From positions 72,636,144-72,700,143 of the forward strand of contig NC_081181.1 in the NCBI RefSeq assembly GCF_029867415.1: a stretch of 64,000 nt of DNA, given 5' to 3'. Numbering within the stretch: position 1 is the first letter of the stretch; the number at the start of each line of letters is the position of its first letter. This DNA comes from Vicia villosa. Taxonomy: Eukaryota > Streptophyta > Magnoliopsida > Fabales > Fabaceae. Shown here in pieces: positions 58,557 through 64,000 of this stretch. The translations under genes and the position numbers were made by a program. The notes under the pieces are model-generated. The model did not search any database, was not told the origin of the DNA, and was given only the letters and a program-made list of their open reading frames with translations.

Positions 58557-59560
58557 TGTAACACCCATTTTCTAACCCCAAATGTTCAATATAAATATAC
58601 ACAAAGTAAAATAAATGCATAAACAAAAGGGCATCACATGTTGTTTCCATCGCAATGAAAACCCAAAATAATACATATAAACATGCACTGATCATCTTAT
58701 AACACAATTTAAAACTTCATGCTTTCATACATTATGCATATCGCACGCAGAATAATAAATTTCAAGTAATTTCAATGAATATATCTCATACTATATCCAT
58801 CTACCAAAACATATGACATAATCAACTCATATATAAACATGTCATATGAATTCAACATTTGGCAACATAGCCATCAACACATTATGTCCAAAATATCAAG
58901 TTAAACACCATAAAGATAACAATATCCAAACATTAAAAACATGCGTTCAAAACCCCCAGTGTTACATGATCAGAGAATTTGACTCACTAACTAAATAAAA
59001 CGATAAAAATCAAATGACTCCTCGGCTAAGTCCTCGTGCAAGCACGCTACTCGTCAGAACCTACACGATGTGCATAGTCATAATGAATACATAATATATG
59101 TACAATGAACATAGCATACTGTAGCATAATCATTCATCACACTTCATAATTTGAACAAGTTTCATAAGTATTACACATAACCCAAATACAATTACCACAC
59201 CAAACAAATACAGTAATTCAAACATTCACATATCAACAATGTAACTCGAAATGCAAATTAATGTGACTCATCCATGTGGTACCATGTGAGTATCAAGCTC
59301 ACCGCTCCCGATTAAAAAAACCAGAGTCACGCTTCATATCCGGACAAGATCAAAGCCCTCAAAATATGAACATATAGTCCACCGCTTTCGAATCCACAAA
59401 AGAAACAAAGCCGCTTATGTTTCCACACAGGGATCAAATCCAACCGGAGTACAATCTCCCCATGAGTGCATGTACAATTATCACATAACATATGCAATTA
59501 AGGTTATCCATACAATCTTAACATACTGCATACCACAATAATTACACACATTGAATTATC
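58557..59560 (-). mobile_element. Partial chromovirus-like LTR, related to E, cut by a Sirevirus
   Basis: Begins TGTAACACCC on the plus strand within the OTU-like gene and shares words with E in the same order: CTAACCCC near the start, CGCAGAATAATA, CCCC(A/T)GTGTTACA, and ATGTGGTACCAT. It stops at 59560 where the copia LTR begins; the rest should lie beyond the window. Orientation is inferred from E. Confidence 0.65.
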
Positions 59561-60672
59561 TGAAGGATAGAAAAACACTTAGAAAGGGGGGGTTTGAATA
59601 AGTGTAGTCTAAAAACTTGGACGATAAAAATAAATTGCACAGTTATTTTTATCCTGGTTCGTTGTTAACTAAACTACTCCAGTCCACCCCCAAGGAGTGA
59701 TTTACCTCACCTGAGGATTTAATCCACTAATCGTAACAGATTACAATGGTTTTCCACTTAGCCCACGACTAAGTCTTCTAGAGTATCCTGATCACAACCT
59801 GATCACTCTAGGAACAAATGCTTAGACACAAGCTAAGACTTTCTTAGAGTATCCTGACCACCACGTGATCACTCTAATTACAACTGCTTAGACACAAGCT
59901 AAGACTTCCTAGAGTATCCTGATCAACACTTGATCACTCTAGTTACTTACAAATTAATGTAATCAAATAAGGGTATTACAATTGCTTCTGAAAAGCTATA
60001 ATCACAACAGTGATATTTCTCTTAAAGTTTAAGCTTAATCTCACTAATATATTACAACAGCAATGTAGTGAGCTTTGATGAAGATGAAGTTTCTGAGCTT
60101 TGAGTTGAACAGCGTTTCGGCAATTTTTTCAGAATAAGTTCATTCAGCATTTAATGTTTCACGCTTTTGTCAACTACCTCGAGCCTTGTTCACGTTGTGT
60201 CTACTGACGTTGCCTTTAATAGCTTCTAACGTTCCTTTTGTCAGTCAGCGTAGCCTGCCACCTGTACTTGCTTCTGATCTGATGTTTGTGTATACAACAT
60301 TTGAATATCATCAGAGTCAAACAGCTTGGTGCAAAGCATCTTCTTGTCTTCTGACCTTGAAGTGCTTCTGAGCGTGATACCATGAGAACTTCAGTGCTTC
60401 TGCTTCTGAACTCAAGTTCTTCTGATGCTTTCATAGACCCATGTTCTGATACTGCCTTGACCATCTTCCGATGTCTTGCCAAACCATGTTCTGATGTTGC
60501 ATGCTGAACCTTCTGAGTCAAAGCTTTTGAGCGCTGATTTGTGCATACTCTTTATATATTTCCTGAAAGGGAAATTGCAATGTATTAGAGTACCACATTA
60601 TCTCACACAAAATTCATATCCTTGTTATCATCAAAACTAAGAGTATTGATCAGAACAAATCTTGTTCTAACA
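59561..60672 (-). mobile_element. 3' LTR of a minus-strand Sirevirus-like Ty1/copia element (1112 bp)
   Basis: Plus strand TGAAGGATAG start and ...CTTGTTCTAACA end; minus-strand start TGTTAGAACAAG follows a polypurine tract. Left flank TTATC is one half of the expected target duplication. Inside, a unit of about 60 bp with TTAGACACAAGCTAAGACTT and CTAGAGTATCCTGATCA repeats two to three times (59755-59945). Confidence 0.8.
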
Positions 60673-60690
60673 ATCTCCCCCTTTTTGATG
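60673..60690 (-). other. Sirevirus polypurine tract (primary)
   Basis: Minus strand CATCAAAAAGGGGGAGAT, next to the LTR; the preceding GTTTTTGTCATCAT is a common Sirevirus context. Confidence 0.8.
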
Positions 60691-60785
60691 ATGACAAAAA
60701 CATATATAAATGATATGAATTTGCGATCAGAAAGAGCAGACGGCTAAAGACAATTACACAACTATAGCATAAGCATGTGAATGTG

Positions 60786-60840
60786 TCTCCCCCTGAGATT
60801 AACAATCTCCCCCTGAGATGAATAATCTCCCCCTGAAATT
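60786..60840 (-). repeat. Three extra polypurine tracts
   Basis: Minus-strand AATCTCAGGGGGAGA-type motif three times at about 20-bp steps. Repeated tracts before the 3' LTR are a known Sirevirus signature. Confidence 0.8.
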
Positions 60841-60889
60841 AATACTAGAAGAATTTTATAAATAAAAGACTTCCCTGAGTATTTCAGTA

Positions 60890-61255
60890 GAGACGTTCAC
60901 ATGTGCTTGATCTTCAGAACATTCATGACTTCTGATTTCTACTTCCATAGGACAGCGTCAGAACTTTGAATTTCTTTAGATCCTCAGAACATTCATAGCT
61001 TCTGATTTCTGCTTCCATCGGACAGCTTCAGAACTTGAATTTCTTTGATCTTCAGAATATTCACAGCTTCTGATTTCTGCTTCCATTAAGACAACTTCAG
61101 AACTTGAATTTCTTTGATCTTCAGAACATTCACAGCTTCTGACTTCTGCTTCCATTAGGACAGCTTCAGAACTTGAATTTCTTTGATCTTCAGAACATTC
61201 ACAGCTTCTGACTTCTTCTTCCATTAGGACGGCTTCAGAGCTTGAATTTCTTCTT
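60890..61255. repeat. 69-bp tandem repeat, about five copies
   Basis: Unit CTTCAGAACTTGAATTTCTT plus GATCTTCAGAACATTC and TGCTTCCATTAGGACAG. Copy starts at 60957, 61026, 61095, 61164 and 61233 are exactly 69 bp apart. The period is a multiple of three, so a minus-strand frame (61224-60976) stays open by chance or descent. Confidence 0.9.
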
Positions 61256-61892
61256 TCATCACTTCATGCTAGAATGTATCAGAATATTGTTGAATGTACC
61301 AGAGCATCATCAGAGCATCTCTACATCCTGAAATGTTACAGAACAAACTAAACGACAAAAGTCAGCATGAAAGAGTCAGAACATAGAGTATGTTTCATAA
61401 CACATAATATGTATCAGAGCCATATGGTATGTATCAGAACACATAGACATGATGTTTCAGAGCATGTTCTATCATCAGAATGTCTGAACATTCTTCCTTC
61501 TTGCTTCTGATTCTGAAGCTTCATAGCACTCAACTTGCTTCATGAATCCAAGAGCTTGATTCTCTAAAGAATTACTTTTCCTCATCTTGTTGATCTTTTA
61601 AAGAGGATCTTCAGTTCCTGCAACAACACAACTTAAAAACATAGAACTTTGCAAGTTCTGTTAGTAAAGCAACTGATTAAATCAAATCATTTATCACATA
61701 TTTCTCTCCCTTTTTGTCATATCATCAAAAAACATAAAAGATTCAGATAAAAACAAAAGGAAACACAGGGAAGAAAAATATGATTTTCATTGAAGTTTAA
61801 ACAGACAAGTACAGAAGTACACGAAGAGAAGGAAGAAAATATGCACAAAAACAGATACAGCAAAGGCAAAAACAAAACAACTAAGACTCAAT
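61256..61892. other. Sirevirus 3' non-coding region
   Basis: Between the envelope-like frame and the tandem repeat. CAGAACATAGA/CAGAGCAT-type words recur (61330-61480). No gene seen. Confidence 0.5.
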
Positions 61893-64000
61893 CTAAGATG
61901 ACCCTAGCTTTGATAAGATCTTGGTCAGCATCTCTTGAACCCCATTATTGTGCTCATTCTGCTTCTCTATGAAAGCTCTAAACTCAGCATTGACTAAGCA
62001 TTGCTCATCCTGGTTCTTCTGAATAACTTCCAGAGTCCTTGCAAGACGGGAAGGTTCATCAGAAGAAGCTTCACAGCTTCTATCCAAAGGGATGGCGTTG
62101 TGATCTGTAGCTTCCATTGAGAGATCATTTGCAGGGATTTCCTCAACAGGAACTGATTCACCAACATGATCTTCTACATCTGCTTCTTGCATTGAAGCAT
62201 CTCCATAATCTGCAGCTGGAATCTCAGAATCTCCATTCTCAAGTGCCTGAAGAATGGCAGTTAGATTCCTGGGGGAAGAAGGACCTTCAACTTCTGGTGG
62301 GTCAACAACTTCTGGAATGACCAAGCTTCAGTCTTCCTTAGAAGGGTTTTCCCTCAGAAAGTCAAAGAGGGTCTTGAAATCCCTGAGCAGAACTGGATAT
62401 TGAGGTCTCCACACCACAATTTCCCTGCAAGGATTAGCTTCCAATGCAGCAGCCAATCTTGCTACTTCCAATTCATCCACAAAGGGCTTCTCCTCAGCAG
62501 CAACACAGTTTCTGAGAGGATGGTAGTATATACCATTATCATCCTCCAGAAGATATATAGGGTAACCAGGGGCAGCAGCCACTAATCTCTTCTGTACTCC
62601 CATTGCTTCTACTTGAAAATCCTTACGAAAGTTTCTCTAGAGACTTCGTGTAGAAACATCATTCAGACCATTTAGGAATGCATCCTTTAGAAGGTCTAGA
62701 CTACTAATCACCCCATGTCTGAATAATTCCAGGTAGGTATAGGGTTCAGGTTCAGGCGGATTGAAGGTAAATTTGTAGTCAGGGTAGAGAAGGCAGTAGG
62801 GTTTGGATTTTCTGGTAGGTAAGGGATGGGATAAAGAAGGTGAATGTGTGATGGATGAGGAAGAAGGGACATTTGAAGGAATGATTGATGTGGATGGAGT
62901 AACAGAGAGTATAGGTTCAGAAGAGGATGGAGTATTTATGAACGAGATTGGTGAGAGAGATTTATCAGAAGGAGTTGGGGGAAGAATACTCAGAGGTGTG
63001 GGGTCAAGAAAGGGAGTGGAAGAAGATGATGGAGAAGGATTTGGTATAGTGAAGTTTACTTTTGGGTTAGAAGGAGGTGAAATGAGAGAAGGTTTAGGGA
63101 TAGAAGGGGGTGGAGTAAAAACCTGCCTGGAGGCGTATTCAGAAGAAGCACGTGAAGATCTGGTTTTGTGAAAAGAGTCTTTGATCCTTTTCTCCCTGCG
63201 TTCAGAAGATGCCACCTTGTCAGGATCATAGGTGACCCTTAACTTCTTGGCTTTCTCAGCCTCATCTTCTTGGGCCTTTCTTTTTAGCCTTGCCTGTTGT
63301 TCCTTCTTATCCTTCTTCAGAATATCAGCTTTGGACGGGAGTACTCTGCCACAGATCCAAGCAGGATCAACATCTGATTGCTTCCTAACACAATCTTCCA
63401 GGTAAAGCTTGACAGTCTGATGAAGTTCTTTATGAAATAAGGAGATGAATCCTTCAACAGCAACTCTTCTTGACAGAATGTCAGGAAAACTTGTGCACAC
63501 AAAAGGTACATTCTTAATGAGTTCTAGTCTGAACAAATCAACACCATTGAAGATGGGACCTTGAGCTACTCCAAGAAAATGAGACGCATTGAGTTTTCTG
63601 ATGGAGTCCAGCACTTTGCTTTCAATCAAAATGTATGAAATCATTCTTCCGAACGGAATAGTCGTTCTTGGAATATGAGGGTACTTCTCCCTTTCATCTT
63701 CTCTTGACTCAAAGATAGAAGTCTTCAGATTCTCAAAAAAAATATGAGAGATGTTGATCTCTGTCTTTTTGCCAATGCAGAAAAGAGTATACTTGTGAGC
63801 CGGACTGATGTAGGAGGAGGAGAGCATCCTCTTTCTATGGTGAAGGGAACCCAGAATAATCTCAACCCATGCTTTATAAAACGGCCTTAAGGTGCCCGTG
63901 TTATGAGAATCAATTCCAAAAGCCAGAGAGATTTGTTTTTCAACTTGAGTCCAGTCAACTGTTGCGTGTTGAAGACCAGACCAACCTTCTTCATCATTAA
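61893..64000 (-). pseudogene. Envelope-like ORF of the Sirevirus, two in-frame stops, start outside window
   Basis: One minus-strand frame runs from the window edge (reading DEEGWSGLQHATVDWTQVEK) through 63827 to 61893, about 700 codons, broken by TAG at 62639-62637 and TGA at 62330-62328. The N-terminal third (FYKAWVEIILGS, YISPAHKYTLFC, RTTIPFGRMISYIL) is the conserved part of the envelope-like or putative plant transposon protein found downstream of pol in many Sireviruses. A Lys/Glu-rich segment (KKDKKEQQARLKRKAQEDEAEK) and a long Ser/Pro-rich segment follow, then an acidic tail. I see no clear membrane anchor. Its function in plants is unknown. The two point stops without frame loss suggest recent decay. 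Confidence 0.75.

Noticed and set aside
62803..63171. Gly/Glu-rich 122-codon plus-strand frame
   Set aside because: Antisense shadow of the Ser/Pro-rich part of the envelope-like frame.

Overview
This window looks like plant nuclear DNA from a legume, most likely the tribe Fabeae (pea or vetch type). The reasons are an Ogre-type Ty3/gypsy element of about 20 kb with 4.2 kb LTRs, several other very long LTR families, Sirevirus-like Ty1/copia ends, an AT-rich background and an intron-containing host gene. Species is inferred from repeat style only. Nothing bacterial is present.

Layout. 1-2129: 5' end of a minus-strand Ty1/copia element (start of gag, primer site, LTR). 2590-2950: worn copia fragment. 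3936-8278: the only intact host gene, minus strand, seven exons all separated by phase-0 introns, encoding a predicted 520-residue secreted protein that may be a permuted papain-fold hydrolase. Its introns hold a MITE and a small TRIM retrotransposon. 9138-9837: hAT-like non-autonomous element. About 10040-10658 and 55076-55755: pieces of one gypsy LTR (F).

Between these pieces lies a nested stack that can be resolved by its 5-bp target duplications. E, a solo LTR (10659-55075, CGAAC), sits in F. A, an Ogre-related minus-strand element (12652-54692, CTATG), sits in E. Three insertions sit in A: B, a plus-strand Ogre (13599-33988, CCACG) in its 3' LTR; C, a probable solo LTR (41461-47661, imperfect CCTAG/CCTGG) in its interior; and D, a solo LTR (49186-52860, CCTAC) in its 5' LTR. 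A lacks pol and keeps only a gag remnant. B has the full Ogre order: LTR, primer site, ORF1, gag, protease, intron, RT, RNase H, integrase, polypurine tract, LTR. Its polyprotein is broken by a gag/pro frameshift, a stop after RT and a frameshift late in integrase. LTR pairs differ by about 1.0% (A) and 0.8% (B) by my hand count, in agreement with the nesting order.

55775-58556 holds decayed genes of a Mutator-like/plant-mobile-domain island: a MAIN-like pseudogene, a small promoter-bearing gene and an OTU-protease-like gene, with copies of a palindromic TTCGGAGATGCATCTCCGAA-type motif. A partial LTR (58557-59560) cuts the OTU gene. A minus-strand Sirevirus (59561 to beyond the window) cuts that LTR, showing its 3' LTR, repeated polypurine tracts, a 69-bp tandem repeat and an envelope-like frame with two stops.

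The most unusual signals are tRNA-like A/B-box cassettes in sense orientation about 0.75-1.1 kb downstream of the TATA box in three Ogre-related LTR types; a five-hairpin array with compensating stem changes in the B LTRs; splice-acceptor-like sites before each B reading frame; and dense arrays of short palindromes in several unrelated element families.
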